A stretch of 64,000 bases of DNA from G963662905 sp963662905 (GCA_963662905.2 CAXXFD010000001.1:1-64000), one strand, 5' to 3'. Shown: positions 17,135 to 26,516, counted from the first letter of the stretch. A program made the numbers and translations. Notes: a model not told the origin generated them from the letters alone.

Positions 17135-17575
17135 TTAGGCTATTCTATCTAATTTATTCCAAATCAGTTTTTTACCAAAACCGAGGCGATTGTGCGTCAT
17201 TTTAATAAACTCAGGATCAATACCCCACAAATTCAGCTTTGACAAACGTGCCACGGGGAATTTTTTCAAATAGGCTTTGCGGGCCAGCTGATGTTGCGCG
17301 CCAGATAAAAGCTTTACATTTCCGGTAATCTGAACGCCCTGTATCTGGCCTACCATCGTTGTTTCCAAAGCGATATTTGCCGCAACTTTAGGGTTGTTAT
17401 TCATCTCGTTGCCATGACGGGTATCCGTATCGCTGGTAAACACAAAAAGCCTTTCATTTTCAAGAAAAACATAAAAACAACTGGCGGTATAAGCCTGATC
17501 ATTGGCCGATGTAGCCAAAGCCAGCACATGGTGCTCCATTATAAAATCTACAATTCGCGGGTCAATGGGGTTCAT
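17135..17575 (-). CDS. Pyridoxamine 5'-phosphate oxidase-like FMN-binding split-barrel protein (YhbP-like)
   Basis: A 146-residue protein of the PNPOx-like split-barrel fold. The N-terminal IVDFIMEHHVLALATSA and AYTASCFYVFLENERLFVF strands are the typical flavin-binding start. DTRHGNEMNNNPKVAANI is the RH.....P.va segment of the family, and the C-terminal half carries VQITGNVKLL. YhbP/UPF0306 relatives have no confirmed substrate. The gene starts 3 bp after the TauE/SafE-like gene, so the two are very likely translated from one message. Confidence 0.82.
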   Translation of the reverse strand: MNPIDPRIVDFIMEHHVLALATSANDQAYTASCFYVFLENERLFVFTSDTDTRHGNEMNNNPKVAANIALETTMVGQIQGVQITGNVKLLSGAQHQLARKAYLKKFPVARLSKLNLWGIDPEFIKMTHNRLGFGKKLIWNKLDRIA

Positions 17576-17578
17576 ACA

Positions 17579-17965
17579 TCAGCTCTTTGAGAAAAACATC
17601 TTAAGCGCTATAGCGATCAGGAATAAAGCCAGTGCTTTTCGCAGCACATTTTGGGGAATAGAAAGCGCAAAACGGCTTCCGATATAGCCACCTATAAGAA
17701 AAGCGGCAGCAACAATAAATGCATATTTAAAGTTGAGTGCCCCTTCTTTGTAGTAATTCCAGGCCGCAAGCGCACCGATGGGCGGAAGCATTACAGCCAG
17801 GCTGGTGCCCTGGGCTTCGTACTGGTTCATTCCAAGGATATAGATAAATGCAGGCAGGATGATCACTGCGCCGCCCAGGCCAATCAAACCACTAAAGGTT
17901 CCGGCAACCAATCCTATGATAATCAGGATTATTATTACGCTTAAGGTCATTTTTTTCTTTTTCAC
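17579..17965 (-). CDS. Half-size TauE/SafE-family membrane protein
   Basis: A 128-residue membrane protein with four predicted helices. GLVAGTFSGLIGLGGAVIIL is the conserved N-terminal repeat of the TauE/SafE (sulfite/organosulfonate exporter) family, and GGYIGSRFALSIPQNVLRKA is its usual repeat end. Full-length members have two such repeats and about 250 residues, so this protein would need to dimerise; half-size forms are common in the family. The start has both MKKKK and an internal Met 6, and I keep the first. It lies 14 bp after the large outer membrane protein gene and 3 bp before the flavin-fold gene. Substrate unknown. Confidence 0.83.
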   Translation of the reverse strand: MKKKKMTLSVIIILIIIGLVAGTFSGLIGLGGAVIILPAFIYILGMNQYEAQGTSLAVMLPPIGALAAWNYYKEGALNFKYAFIVAAAFLIGGYIGSRFALSIPQNVLRKALALFLIAIALKMFFSKS

Positions 17966-17979
17966 ATTAACAAATTTCT

Positions 17980-20900
17980 TTAAAAATCAAGGCTTAAGGA
18001 AAAATAAAATACCGGCGGATTGAATTGCCCGTCTTCATAACCCCAGGCCAGGTCTGTTCGCACAAAATACCCCAGCAGGCGTGTCCTCATTCCAAATCCT
18101 GTTCCGGCTACGATCGGGTCTTTTTGTTCAACCACTTTTATCAATAATGGCCCCTGACGCACCCAACGCGTAAACAGTGCATTTTCGTCCGAATAAGGGT
18201 TCAGCCCTGTCCAGGCAGTTCCCACATCTCCAAAGCCAATCAATTGAAAATTGTTCAAAACATCGGAACTGATTGGGCGGCGGAAAAAATAACGGAAAAG
18301 CGGGAATCGCAGTTCACTGTTGATAACGGCAAAAGAATTACCGTTGCGGATATTCTGATCGAAACCGCGCATATTGGTTGCCAGGGTTTGATAGGTATAA
18401 TCCTGATCATAATCAATTGGCGTCAACTGGTTAAATTCTGCATTGAGCCAGCGGTCAACACCACCCATATAATAAATGAGCCGCTGGCTGCCGAGGGAGC
18501 TGCTGCATGCAAAACGGTTTGCCCAGATGAAGGAACGATGGATCCGCAGATAATTCCGGACATCAAAACCAAGCACAACCAGGTTTTCAAAGGATTTATC
18601 GATCAATTGATAATACTCACCAAACAACTTTAAGCGCGTGCCTTCATATAGGTTGAGCCCAAGACCGCGGGTATTATCAAAAGTCAGCGAAGCCTTTAAA
18701 CCGGCCCAGTTTTTATTTTCATCCGGTTCTTTGAGGCTGATATCGTTGACAGGCAAGTAGATAGTTCGTTCATTTTTCAGCATGGCCGTGCCATCCACCG
18801 AAAAAACAGTACTAAAAGGCCATTTCAGCTGATAATACAATGCGTGCGACAACTGCTTTATCAGATAAATACTGCGGCTTTCCTGCAATGCCCTCCGATG
18901 AAAAACCAATCGTTTGTCGAGCCTGTGTTTGATATTCTCATAGCTGAGCACCCATTCATTATTTTTTAAATCCGGCGCCAAACGCACACCGCCCGTGATG
19001 CGGTAATCCTGCAAGACATCGCTTACACCTGCTTTCAGGAAAACATTAAATCCGGGATCAAGGTAAACAGGCGAACCTCCCCCACTAAACTGCTGATATT
19101 GTGCATTAATGAAGTTAAAATCAACTTGCGTAACCAGCTCATCAACAGTAAACTTCACGAGATACAGGTTTTTGCCTTGTATCAGCTGCAGGCCGGCAGA
19201 ATCCACCATGTATTGCTCTTTCCCGGCAGCAATTGCGACCTTTCCACCAGAGTTACCGGTTGCACTGCCAAAGGACCGTGAAAGTTCGTCAAACTGCACA
19301 TTTCTGAAACGCACCGGAAAACTGTCCGGCTTTGAAGCAAGGGTTTCAGCAGTATCAGAGACTCTTTCTGCCGGGTTCTGCTTTCGGTACCAGTCGGGTC
19401 GAAGCAATACAGGATCAATCAAAGCTGCGGCATCTTTGTTTTTCAGCAACATCCTGAAATTATTTTCTTCCTGCACCAGCTCTGCATAAATGTTGGCATT
19501 GGTGTTGATGCTCTGGTTCAGTATCGATGTATTGTAGTTGCTGACAGCAAATGAACTCAAAAAGTAACGGTAATGCACCGCTGTATCAACGGACGAGATA
19601 CTGCTGTCGATACGTGCCATAAAACGGTTGTAAATACCGTTTTCGTCCGAGAGGAACACAAAATGATCCTTATCCCACTTCTGGACTTTTATTTCATTGA
19701 TCCCCGGGCTGTTGGTGAGGCGTTTCAGGCTTTTGGTATTCCTGTCGAGCAGGAAAAGGTCCATATCCGGATTCAGGGACTTGTTTTCCACATCCGGGAA
19801 GCCCACAGAAGCCAGGCTGTCGCTGTTTCGGTTTGAGCTAAAAAGCAGTTGATCTTCCTTGCGGTAAAAAACGGGGCAAACATCATCCCAAACATCATTG
19901 GTAATTTGCTGCGGTATATTGGAAGCCAGGTTCATAAGGAACAAATCGCTTTGCCCGAGTTTTTCGGCAGACAATACCATATGTTTGCCATCAGGGGCAA
20001 AATTAAGGTCCTGCACAAAACTGAAATGCTCCATTTCCCGCTCGGCAAATTCCTTTTCGCCGGGCTGTTGAAAACGGAGCATAAGCCTCCCTTTATGCTC
20101 GTATAAAATAGCGAGCCGATCCGTTCCCGGCAACCAGCGGAGCAATGGATAATGGAAATCGTTTTTTTCATCGGCTTTCCAGCCGTATTTCAATATTTTT
20201 TGCCGTTTGCCGTTTTCGAGACTTTGTATCCACACTTTAATTTTTCCAATCTCATTTTCGGCATAGGCCACATAACGCTCATCAGGGCTTATACATACTT
20301 CCGAATAGCGTTTTCGGGCTTTGTTTTTTCGGCCTTTCAGCACATATGCGCCGGAAGGAAACGAATATTTCTCGACTTCATCAAGATAAAGGCCCAGGTA
20401 AAACTGATACCATTGCTCCATTAATTGTTTCAGGGAAAGCCCCAGGCTGAGCAAAAGTGCCGATTCGATGCCGCGGTTTGCAGAAATGGCCTGAAGAACA
20501 GTTCCCGGAACTTTTTCGCCATATTGTGTGGCTATAAAATACCAGAATGAATGTCCGGCCAAACGGGCATCATCACCTTCAATGAAATTAAAATACTCAA
20601 ATTTGCCTGCCAGAAACGCATTGCGCAGCCGGTTGTCCAATGTTGCATTCCAGGGTTCAGCAACATAACCTGCCAAACCGCCCGTAAACCATTCCGGGAT
20701 ACTTTTCAGGGCAGAATTTTTGATTTGCGCTGTAAAACTGCTGCCAAAAACAGCCTGATTGATATAAAACTGAGCAATGGCTGCCCGGATTTGCCGCTCA
20801 AAATCAGCCAATGTGCCATTAAAATACACAAATACCTGACTTCCGACAATATGCGTAACGCCACCTATATTATATGTATCATCGGTTTTTATGCCCACAT

Positions 20901-21243
20901 TGGACTGTTTCAGGTCAGAGAGGTTGCGGAATACCAAAAACTGCATTTTCACATCAAGAAAAGCATTGAGCTGCCGCCCGATACGCTCAATTTCACGGGG
21001 CGCATAAAGCGCCAGGTGTTCGGCCAGTTTTTGGGTGTTTTCATCATAAAAATACACATCAAATTCATCATAAACCTGATAATGCCAGCTAAAGTCAAAA
21101 TATTGGATACGGCTTTTCCCAAACTGCAGTTGGGACCCATTGTAAAATTGCCCTTGAACATGGCCGTTAAACAAATAAAGAAGCACGGCCAGGAAAAATA
21201 TTCCTGTCCTTATCAGCTTTTTATGTGCAACAATTTTGACCAT
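17980..21243 (-). CDS. Large envelope protein: MA-like protease domain, TolB-like propeller and outer membrane barrel
   Basis: A 1087-residue protein with an N-terminal signal peptide (FFLAVLLYLFNGHVQG). Residues about 45-280 resemble the gluzincin peptidase MA-like region: LKSIPEWFTGGLAGYVAE stands where an HExxH helix would lie, but the zinc histidines are absent, so it may be inactive. Residues about 290-560 are WD40/TolB-like propeller blades (CISPDERYVAYAENEIGKI, FAPDGKHMVLSAEKLGQSD). The C-terminal third is beta-rich with barrel features (NNFQLIGFGDVGTAWTG, GTGFGMRTRLLGYFVR) and ends FYFSLSLDF, with a terminal Phe as for BAM substrates. It heads an operon with the TauE-like and flavin-fold genes. 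Function unknown; it may be an Omp85-like secretion or assembly factor. Confidence 0.75.
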   Translation of the reverse strand: MVKIVAHKKLIRTGIFFLAVLLYLFNGHVQGQFYNGSQLQFGKSRIQYFDFSWHYQVYDEFDVYFYDENTQKLAEHLALYAPREIERIGRQLNAFLDVKMQFLVFRNLSDLKQSNVGIKTDDTYNIGGVTHIVGSQVFVYFNGTLADFERQIRAAIAQFYINQAVFGSSFTAQIKNSALKSIPEWFTGGLAGYVAEPWNATLDNRLRNAFLAGKFEYFNFIEGDDARLAGHSFWYFIATQYGEKVPGTVLQAISANRGIESALLLSLGLSLKQLMEQWYQFYLGLYLDEVEKYSFPSGAYVLKGRKNKARKRYSEVCISPDERYVAYAENEIGKIKVWIQSLENGKRQKILKYGWKADEKNDFHYPLLRWLPGTDRLAILYEHKGRLMLRFQQPGEKEFAEREMEHFSFVQDLNFAPDGKHMVLSAEKLGQSDLFLMNLASNIPQQITNDVWDDVCPVFYRKEDQLLFSSNRNSDSLASVGFPDVENKSLNPDMDLFLLDRNTKSLKRLTNSPGINEIKVQKWDKDHFVFLSDENGIYNRFMARIDSSISSVDTAVHYRYFLSSFAVSNYNTSILNQSINTNANIYAELVQEENNFRMLLKNKDAAALIDPVLLRPDWYRKQNPAERVSDTAETLASKPDSFPVRFRNVQFDELSRSFGSATGNSGGKVAIAAGKEQYMVDSAGLQLIQGKNLYLVKFTVDELVTQVDFNFINAQYQQFSGGGSPVYLDPGFNVFLKAGVSDVLQDYRITGGVRLAPDLKNNEWVLSYENIKHRLDKRLVFHRRALQESRSIYLIKQLSHALYYQLKWPFSTVFSVDGTAMLKNERTIYLPVNDISLKEPDENKNWAGLKASLTFDNTRGLGLNLYEGTRLKLFGEYYQLIDKSFENLVVLGFDVRNYLRIHRSFIWANRFACSSSLGSQRLIYYMGGVDRWLNAEFNQLTPIDYDQDYTYQTLATNMRGFDQNIRNGNSFAVINSELRFPLFRYFFRRPISSDVLNNFQLIGFGDVGTAWTGLNPYSDENALFTRWVRQGPLLIKVVEQKDPIVAGTGFGMRTRLLGYFVRTDLAWGYEDGQFNPPVFYFSLSLDF

Positions 21244-21332
21244 CCGCTGTTGTTAAATTGATCTTCAGTTCTTGTGGCAGGCTAAATTATAACATTTTTT
21301 AGTTTATGCTTAAATACGGACTTGAATCCGAA

Positions 21333-21340
21333 TATCTTTG
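21333..21340 (+). promoter_or_regulatory. -7 box of the MBL hydrolase gene
   Basis: TATCTTTG matches TAnnTTTG, 31 bp before the ATG at 21372. Confidence 0.55.
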
Positions 21341-21371
21341 CACACATTTTTAAAAAACTATCAGAAACCGA

Positions 21372-22019
21372 ATGATACGCATAAAAGCCTTTAGTTTTAA
21401 CAGTTTTCAGGTAAACACCTACATCCTTGCCGATGACACCAATGAATGTTTAATTATAGATCCGGGTTGTGAAACGGAAAAAGAACGAGCAGAATTAAGT
21501 TCTTTTATTGATGAGCAGGGGCTGAAACCCGTTAAGTTGGTCAATACGCATATGCACCTCGACCATATGATCGGGAACACATGGGTTTACCAAACCTATG
21601 GATTAAAACCCTTTGTGCATCCTGCCAGTGAAATTTTCTGGCAGTCGGCAGAAGAATTCGGGAAAAACATGGGCATCGCTGTTGATGAAGTTACAGAACC
21701 AACGGATTTTCTCGAAGAAGGCGATTATGTTGACTTTGGCGAAAGCAAACTAAAAGTCATATACACTCCGGGACACGCAGATGGCAGCATTTGCCTGTAC
21801 TGCAAAAAAGATCATTTCCTGATTTCGGGCGATGTGCTTTTCCGCGACAGTATCGGGCGCACGGATTTACCTACCGGCGATTACGACCTTTTACGCGAAA
21901 ATATTATCACCAAAGTTTTTGCATTGCCCGACGAAACACTGGTTTTTCCCGGGCATGGCCCACACACCACTATCGGTCATGAGAAGAAAAATAATCCGTT
22001 TATTTTTATGTCAAGCTAA
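21372..22019 (+). CDS. Metallo-beta-lactamase-fold hydrolase (glyoxalase II-like)
   Basis: A 215-residue protein. The metal-binding motif is NTHMHLDHMIGN (HxHxDH); further ligands are the histidine in YTPGHADGSICLY, the aspartate in SGDVLFRDSIGRTDLP and the histidine in VFPGHGPHTTIGHEKKNNPF. This set is that of the hydroxyacylglutathione hydrolase-like group that binds two metals. The length (215) and the shared GRTDLP motif fit the YcbL/GloB-like proteins common in Bacteroidota. Substrate unknown; a thioester is likely. It is convergent with the heptosyltransferase gene. Confidence 0.93.
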   Translation: MIRIKAFSFNSFQVNTYILADDTNECLIIDPGCETEKERAELSSFIDEQGLKPVKLVNTHMHLDHMIGNTWVYQTYGLKPFVHPASEIFWQSAEEFGKNMGIAVDEVTEPTDFLEEGDYVDFGESKLKVIYTPGHADGSICLYCKKDHFLISGDVLFRDSIGRTDLPTGDYDLLRENIITKVFALPDETLVFPGHGPHTTIGHEKKNNPFIFMSS

Positions 22020-22041
22020 GCAGATCAATTCACAAAACAAT

Positions 22042-23049
22042 TTATTGATCGCTTAACCGCTTAATTGCCTGCACTATTTCATCCGTGTTTTGTTCCATCA
22101 TACATTTAAAATGCTTTTTTGGGCAGGAACCGAAGCCAATTTTACTGCATGGGCGGCAGGGAAGGTTTTTGATTTCAAAGATCAGGGAACGCTCCGGATG
22201 CTGCGGCATATAAGGGTACATGCCCAGTTCGGGCACCGTATTGCCCCAAATGGAAATAATTTTCTTTTGAAAAGCGGCAGCAATGTGCATCAAACCGGTA
22301 TCTGAGGTTATAACCAGTGCTGCACGCCGGATTACTTCAGCTGATTGCCCCAGGCTCAATAATCCACAGGCATTAAAAACGCTATCATCTGCAAAATCCT
22401 GAACAATACCGTCAGCTTTGGAGCGCTCATCAGGGCCGCCCAAAATCACCACCGGCATATTGGCTTTCGCGATTATATCAATTAAGATTTCAGAAGGAAT
22501 CTGCTTAGTAAAATGTTTGGCACCGGCTACAATTGCGATAAAATCTTTCGTGATGAATTTTTGAAGCCCCCGATGATCAATGACGCTATCATTTTCCGAA
22601 ATAAAATAATCCAGACCGTCGCCATCGGGCAGGATGTTTTTCGATTTCAAACGGCTCATATAGCGCTCTGCTATATGGATATCGGGCATCAAATTTCTTT
22701 TTGTGTGCACCAGAAGCCATTTTTTCAGGTTCAATTTCGGGAAACCCACATTTGGCCGCCACAATCTCAGGCAAAGCAAACGGGAACGCAGGCTGCGGTG
22801 CAGATCGATAATAAGGTCAAAACGATATCCGGACAGCTCTTTTACAGTCTTGTTTAAATCGCCTTCAAAAAGATGCAAGTGATCGATATACGGATTTTCA
22901 GAAAGAATAACTTTATATTGTTTTTTGGTAATATAATGTATTTCGGAATCCGGATAAGCCTTTCTGCATGAGCGTATTGTAGGGCTTGTCAGCACAATGT
23001 CACCTATTGAGCTAAAGCGGATAATCAGAATATTCCGTATTGTTTGCAT
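22042..23049 (-). CDS. Glycosyltransferase family 9 (heptosyltransferase-like)
   Basis: A 335-residue protein of the ADP-heptose:LPS heptosyltransferase family. It opens with ILIIRFSSIGDIVLTSPTIR, the family's N-terminal signature. The second Rossmann domain holds IAIVAGAKHFTKQIPSE and LVITSDTGLMHIAAAFQKKIISIWGNTVPE. The C-terminus has the cysteine cluster PCRPCSKIGFGSCPKKHFKCM seen in many Bacteroidota members. The expected role is sugar transfer in lipopolysaccharide core synthesis at the inner membrane. The start at 23049 is chosen because the -7 box at 23055-23062 and the divergent tatD start leave no space for the longer frame. Confidence 0.92.
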   Translation of the reverse strand: MQTIRNILIIRFSSIGDIVLTSPTIRSCRKAYPDSEIHYITKKQYKVILSENPYIDHLHLFEGDLNKTVKELSGYRFDLIIDLHRSLRSRLLCLRLWRPNVGFPKLNLKKWLLVHTKRNLMPDIHIAERYMSRLKSKNILPDGDGLDYFISENDSVIDHRGLQKFITKDFIAIVAGAKHFTKQIPSEILIDIIAKANMPVVILGGPDERSKADGIVQDFADDSVFNACGLLSLGQSAEVIRRAALVITSDTGLMHIAAAFQKKIISIWGNTVPELGMYPYMPQHPERSLIFEIKNLPCRPCSKIGFGSCPKKHFKCMMEQNTDEIVQAIKRLSDQ

Positions 23050-23054
23050 CGGCA

Positions 23055-23062
23055 CAAATTTA
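23055..23062 (-). promoter_or_regulatory. -7 box of the glycosyltransferase gene
   Basis: The minus strand reads TAAATTTG, 5 bp before the ATG at 23049, so the mRNA would have almost no leader. Confidence 0.5.
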
Positions 23063-23078
23063 GAAAATATTTTTACCC

Positions 23079-23086
23079 TACTTTTG
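23079..23086 (+). promoter_or_regulatory. -7 box of tatD
   Basis: TACTTTTG lies 4 bp before the ATG at 23091. Together with the opposite box at 23055-23062 it packs two divergent promoters into a 41-bp gap. Confidence 0.5.
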
Positions 23087-23090
23087 CGCC

Positions 23091-23864
23091 ATGATTTTTT
23101 GTGATACGCATACACACCTTTATTTGAAAGAATTTGAAGAGGATCGCGAAGGGGTAATCCAAAGGGCGAAAAATGTTGGGGTCGAATATTTTTTTCTTCC
23201 CAATATTGATTCGGGGAGCATTGATGCGATGAACAATTTACGTACTGCTTATCCTGAGAACTGTTTTGCCATGATGGGGCTGCATCCCACATCCGTCAAA
23301 GAAAATTTTGAGGAAGAGCTGGCAATTGTGGAGCGGGAATTGCGCGGCGGCACATATATTGCTGTTGGCGAAGTTGGGATAGACCTCTATTGGGACAAAA
23401 CCTACCGCACACAACAATATGAAGCATTTCACCGGCAAATTGGATGGGCTTTGGAAATGGAACTGCCACTAATAATCCACAGCAGGGAAAGCTTTGGTGA
23501 AATTATGGAAGTGCTGGGCCATTTTAAAGGAAAACCACTGAAAGGCATCTTTCATTGTTTCTCAGGAACAGCCGAACAGGCAAAACAAATCACCGATATG
23601 GGATTTTATTTGGGGATCGGTGGTGTACTGACATTTAAAAACAGCAAGCTAAGCGATAGCCTTAAAGATATTCCTGTTGAAAACATTTTATTGGAAACCG
23701 ATGCTCCCTTTCTGGCGCCGGTTCCGCATAGGGGCAAAAGGAATGAAAGCGCTTATATTCCCATAATTGCCCAAAAAATTGCAGAAATTAAAGGCATGAG
23801 TACGGCAGAAGTTGCTGAAATTACAACGGACGGCGCTTTAAAACTTTTCGGGATAAACAAATAA
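23091..23864 (+). CDS. tatD: TatD-family metal-dependent deoxyribonuclease
   Basis: A 257-residue TIM-barrel hydrolase. The N-terminal FCDTHTHLYLKEF provides the HxH metal pair; VAVGEVGIDLYWDK holds the bridging glutamate; LPLIIHSRES, GIFHCFSGTAEQA and LLETDAPFLAP supply the remaining histidines and aspartate. TatD proteins act as 3'-5' exonucleases and in DNA repair or degradation, despite the name. The upstream -7 box is 4 bp from the ATG. The asparaginase gene follows after 6 bp, suggesting one operon. Confidence 0.95.
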   Translation: MIFCDTHTHLYLKEFEEDREGVIQRAKNVGVEYFFLPNIDSGSIDAMNNLRTAYPENCFAMMGLHPTSVKENFEEELAIVERELRGGTYIAVGEVGIDLYWDKTYRTQQYEAFHRQIGWALEMELPLIIHSRESFGEIMEVLGHFKGKPLKGIFHCFSGTAEQAKQITDMGFYLGIGGVLTFKNSKLSDSLKDIPVENILLETDAPFLAPVPHRGKRNESAYIPIIAQKIAEIKGMSTAEVAEITTDGALKLFGINK

Positions 23865-23870
23865 AAGAAG

Positions 23871-24896
23871 ATGGATAACACATCAATACTGGTCATTTAT
23901 ACCGGCGGCACCATAGGTATGATTCAAAACAAAGAAGGAGCCTTGGAACCTTTTAATTTTGATAATATTTACGAACAGATTCCGGTATTGGAACGATTTA
24001 ATTATCAAATAGATGCCATTAGTTTTGATCCATTGATCGACAGCTCGGACATGAATCCTGAATTATGGATAGAGCTTGCACGCAGGATTGAGGAGAACTA
24101 CGAAAAATATGATGGATTTGTTATTTTGCATGGAACGGACACCATGAGCTACACAGCCTCAGCATTGAGTTTCATGCTTGAAAACCTGTCAAAACCGGTA
24201 ATTCTTACCGGATCACAGCTGCCCTTAGGCATGTTGCGCACCGATGGAAGGGAAAATTTCATAACCGCCATAGAAATTGCGGCCAGTTATGAGGAAGATA
24301 CTGCCATTGTTCCTGAGGTATGCATTTATTTTGAGAACAAACTATATCGGGGAAACCGCACCACAAAATTCAATGCGGAAGATTTTGATGCATTTATCAG
24401 TCCTAATTATCCGCCTTTGGCCGAAGCCGGTATCCATTTAAAGTTTAACCGGTCAAAAATCCAGATTCCCCGTTTTCGCAAATTAAAGCTCAACCTGGCA
24501 TTAGAGACAAACATCAATATACTTAAAATATTTCCGGGCATACCGGAGCAAACGGTTTATTCTGTTTTGGAAGCGCCCGGTTTGCGCGCAGTAATTATTG
24601 AAGCCTATGGCTCGGGCAATACGCCCACAAGCAAATGGTTTACGGAGGCAGTGCGCTGTGCTGCCGAAAAGGGGATTATTATATTTGTGCTCAGCCAGTG
24701 CCGCAAAGGAGCTGTTGATATTGGCAAGTACCAGGCCAGCATGCACTTAAAACACCCGAATATTACCGGCGGACATGATATCAGCATAGAGTCCGCTTTA
24801 GCAAAATTAATGGTATTATTAGGAGCATATGGCGACAATGCATTGATCATAGGCAAGCTACAGCGTTCGCTTCGGGGCGAATTAACAATAAGCTGA
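23871..24896 (+). CDS. ansA: Type I (cytoplasmic) L-asparaginase
   Basis: A 341-residue enzyme that hydrolyses asparagine to aspartate and ammonia. The first active-site loop is VIYTGGTIGMIQN with the nucleophilic threonine, and the second is VILHGTDTMSYTASAL with the conserved Thr-Asp pair. ILTGSQLPLGMLRTDGREN is a further family signature. No signal peptide is present, which fits the cytoplasmic type. It follows tatD by 6 bp, a frequent pairing in Bacteroidota. Confidence 0.93.
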   Translation: MDNTSILVIYTGGTIGMIQNKEGALEPFNFDNIYEQIPVLERFNYQIDAISFDPLIDSSDMNPELWIELARRIEENYEKYDGFVILHGTDTMSYTASALSFMLENLSKPVILTGSQLPLGMLRTDGRENFITAIEIAASYEEDTAIVPEVCIYFENKLYRGNRTTKFNAEDFDAFISPNYPPLAEAGIHLKFNRSKIQIPRFRKLKLNLALETNINILKIFPGIPEQTVYSVLEAPGLRAVIIEAYGSGNTPTSKWFTEAVRCAAEKGIIIFVLSQCRKGAVDIGKYQASMHLKHPNITGGHDISIESALAKLMVLLGAYGDNALIIGKLQRSLRGELTIS

Positions 24897-25063
24897 TAAA
24901 AAGAACAAATTTAATTAAGCTTCTAATTAATGCAATATCAGCGTTTAGCAAACGTTAGAAGGTAGCGGCTACAAAGCCAATTTATATATGATTTTCTAAT
25001 GAGGGAAATTATTTTTTGTATATTAGCAGCCTGAAATTTGGCGTTTTTTACGTTCTTTTACAA

Positions 25064-25153
<90 letters not shown>

Positions 25154-25213
25154 GATTATTTAATGGATAGAAACTAATCAAAATCACTTATTCAAAATCA
25201 ATTAAAATAAGCT

Positions 25214-26038
25214 ATGAAAAAGTTTTTTGCACTTTTAGCAATTGCAGGAATTCTGACCTTCGGTGTTTCGAACACGCTTGTGGCACAAGAAGAAAACACT
25301 GACCAGACCGTTGATACAACAATGACAACGGCCGACTCAACTATTGTTGAAGAAACAGTAGCTGTTGAAGAAACACTGGCCGAACCAACAGTAGTTGAAA
25401 GCCAGTCGTTCCATCAGATCCTCAAAGAAAAATTCATCGAAGGTGACCCTGGATTTATGGGTATTGTATTGCTCGCCCTGGTATTGGGTCTTGCACTGGT
25501 AATTGAAAGGATCATTTATCTGAACCTTTCTACAACCAACACCAAAAAGTTACTTAACAAAGTTGAAACCGCCCTCGAAACCGGTGGTATTGATGCTGCA
25601 AAAGACATTTGCCGCGACACACGCGGACCTGTTGCAGGTATCTTCTTCCAGGGACTTGACCGCTACAGCGAAGGTCTTGAAGTTGTTGAAAAAGCGATTG
25701 TTTCATACGGTGGTGTACTTATGGGACGCTTAGAAAAAGGTCTCAGCTGGATTGCACTCTTCATCGCTCTTGCACCTATGCTCGGGTTTATGGGTACTGT
25801 AATCGGTATGATCCAGGCATTTGATACAATCGAAGCTGTTGGTGATATCAGCCCTGCTATTGTTGCCGGTGGTATTAAAGTGGCACTTCTTACTACTGTA
25901 TTTGGTCTTATCGTTGCTATCATCCTCCAGATTTTCTATAACTACTGTGTAGCAAAAATCGATAGCATCGTAAACGATATGGAAGACAGTTCCATTTCGT
26001 TTATCGATATCCTGACCAAATTCAAAGCCACTAAGTAA
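25214..26038 (+). CDS. exbB: MotA/TolQ/ExbB proton channel protein (ExbB-like)
   Basis: A 274-residue protein. It begins with a signal-like helix (FFALLAIAGILTFGVSNTLVA), then a Thr/Glu-rich acidic stretch (about 26-70) in the periplasm that most ExbB proteins lack, then three membrane segments. The conserved channel core is in FIALAPMLGFMGTVIGMIQAF and VAGGIKVALLTTVFGLIVAI. With ExbD it forms the proton-driven motor that energises TonB. It is the first gene of a four-gene operon that also has two ExbD-like proteins. Spacing to the next gene is 24 bp. Confidence 0.93.
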   Translation: MKKFFALLAIAGILTFGVSNTLVAQEENTDQTVDTTMTTADSTIVEETVAVEETLAEPTVVESQSFHQILKEKFIEGDPGFMGIVLLALVLGLALVIERIIYLNLSTTNTKKLLNKVETALETGGIDAAKDICRDTRGPVAGIFFQGLDRYSEGLEVVEKAIVSYGGVLMGRLEKGLSWIALFIALAPMLGFMGTVIGMIQAFDTIEAVGDISPAIVAGGIKVALLTTVFGLIVAIILQIFYNYCVAKIDSIVNDMEDSSISFIDILTKFKATK

Positions 26039-26062
26039 TTTAAACCATTAGTCCTTATTATT

Positions 26063-26503
26063 ATGGATAAGAAAGTAATATTAATATTCAAGATCATATC
26101 ATGGATCATCATGGCACTGGCAATTGTGCTCCAGATTATGGTCCTTGTAAAAGGAAAAGACGGTATTACCGTTGATTCCCCGGTACTCAACAATTTTATA
26201 AACCTAAGTTTCATCGCAACGGGCATAGGAGCAGTAGCAGCTATATTGTTCCCAATATTCCAGATATTCAGCAATCCCAAAAGTGCAGTCAAAATTTTAT
26301 TGGTTCTTGCCGGACTGGTTATTGTTGGGTTCATTTCTTACAGCCTGGCGGGTAATGCATTTAGTGATCTGAAGCTGGTAAAACTGGACACCACAGTTGA
26401 AGTTTCAAAATTGGTTGGTGCTGCTCTTTATTTCACCTATATTGTGGGTGGGCTTGCAGTACTGTCGATCATTTATGCATCTATATCCAACGCGCTGAAA
26501 TAA
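26063..26503 (+). CDS. Conserved membrane protein within the exb operon
   Basis: A 146-residue protein with four hydrophobic helices (VILIFKIISWIIMALAIVLQ; FINLSFIATGIGAVAAILF; ILLVLAGLVIVGFISYSLA; LYFTYIVGGLAVLSIIYAS). I do not recognise a named family. It lies between exbB and the first exbD with short spacing (24 and 13 bp), so it is probably made with the motor complex and may be a subunit or assembly aid. Confidence 0.8.
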   Translation: MDKKVILIFKIISWIIMALAIVLQIMVLVKGKDGITVDSPVLNNFINLSFIATGIGAVAAILFPIFQIFSNPKSAVKILLVLAGLVIVGFISYSLAGNAFSDLKLVKLDTTVEVSKLVGAALYFTYIVGGLAVLSIIYASISNALK

Positions 26504-26516
26504 AAGAATATAAACA

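Noticed and set aside
22020..22050. GATCAA/TTGATC hairpin behind the MBL hydrolase as a terminator
   Set aside because: The stem is only six AT-rich pairs with a long loop, lacks a T-run and overlaps the end of the convergent gene.
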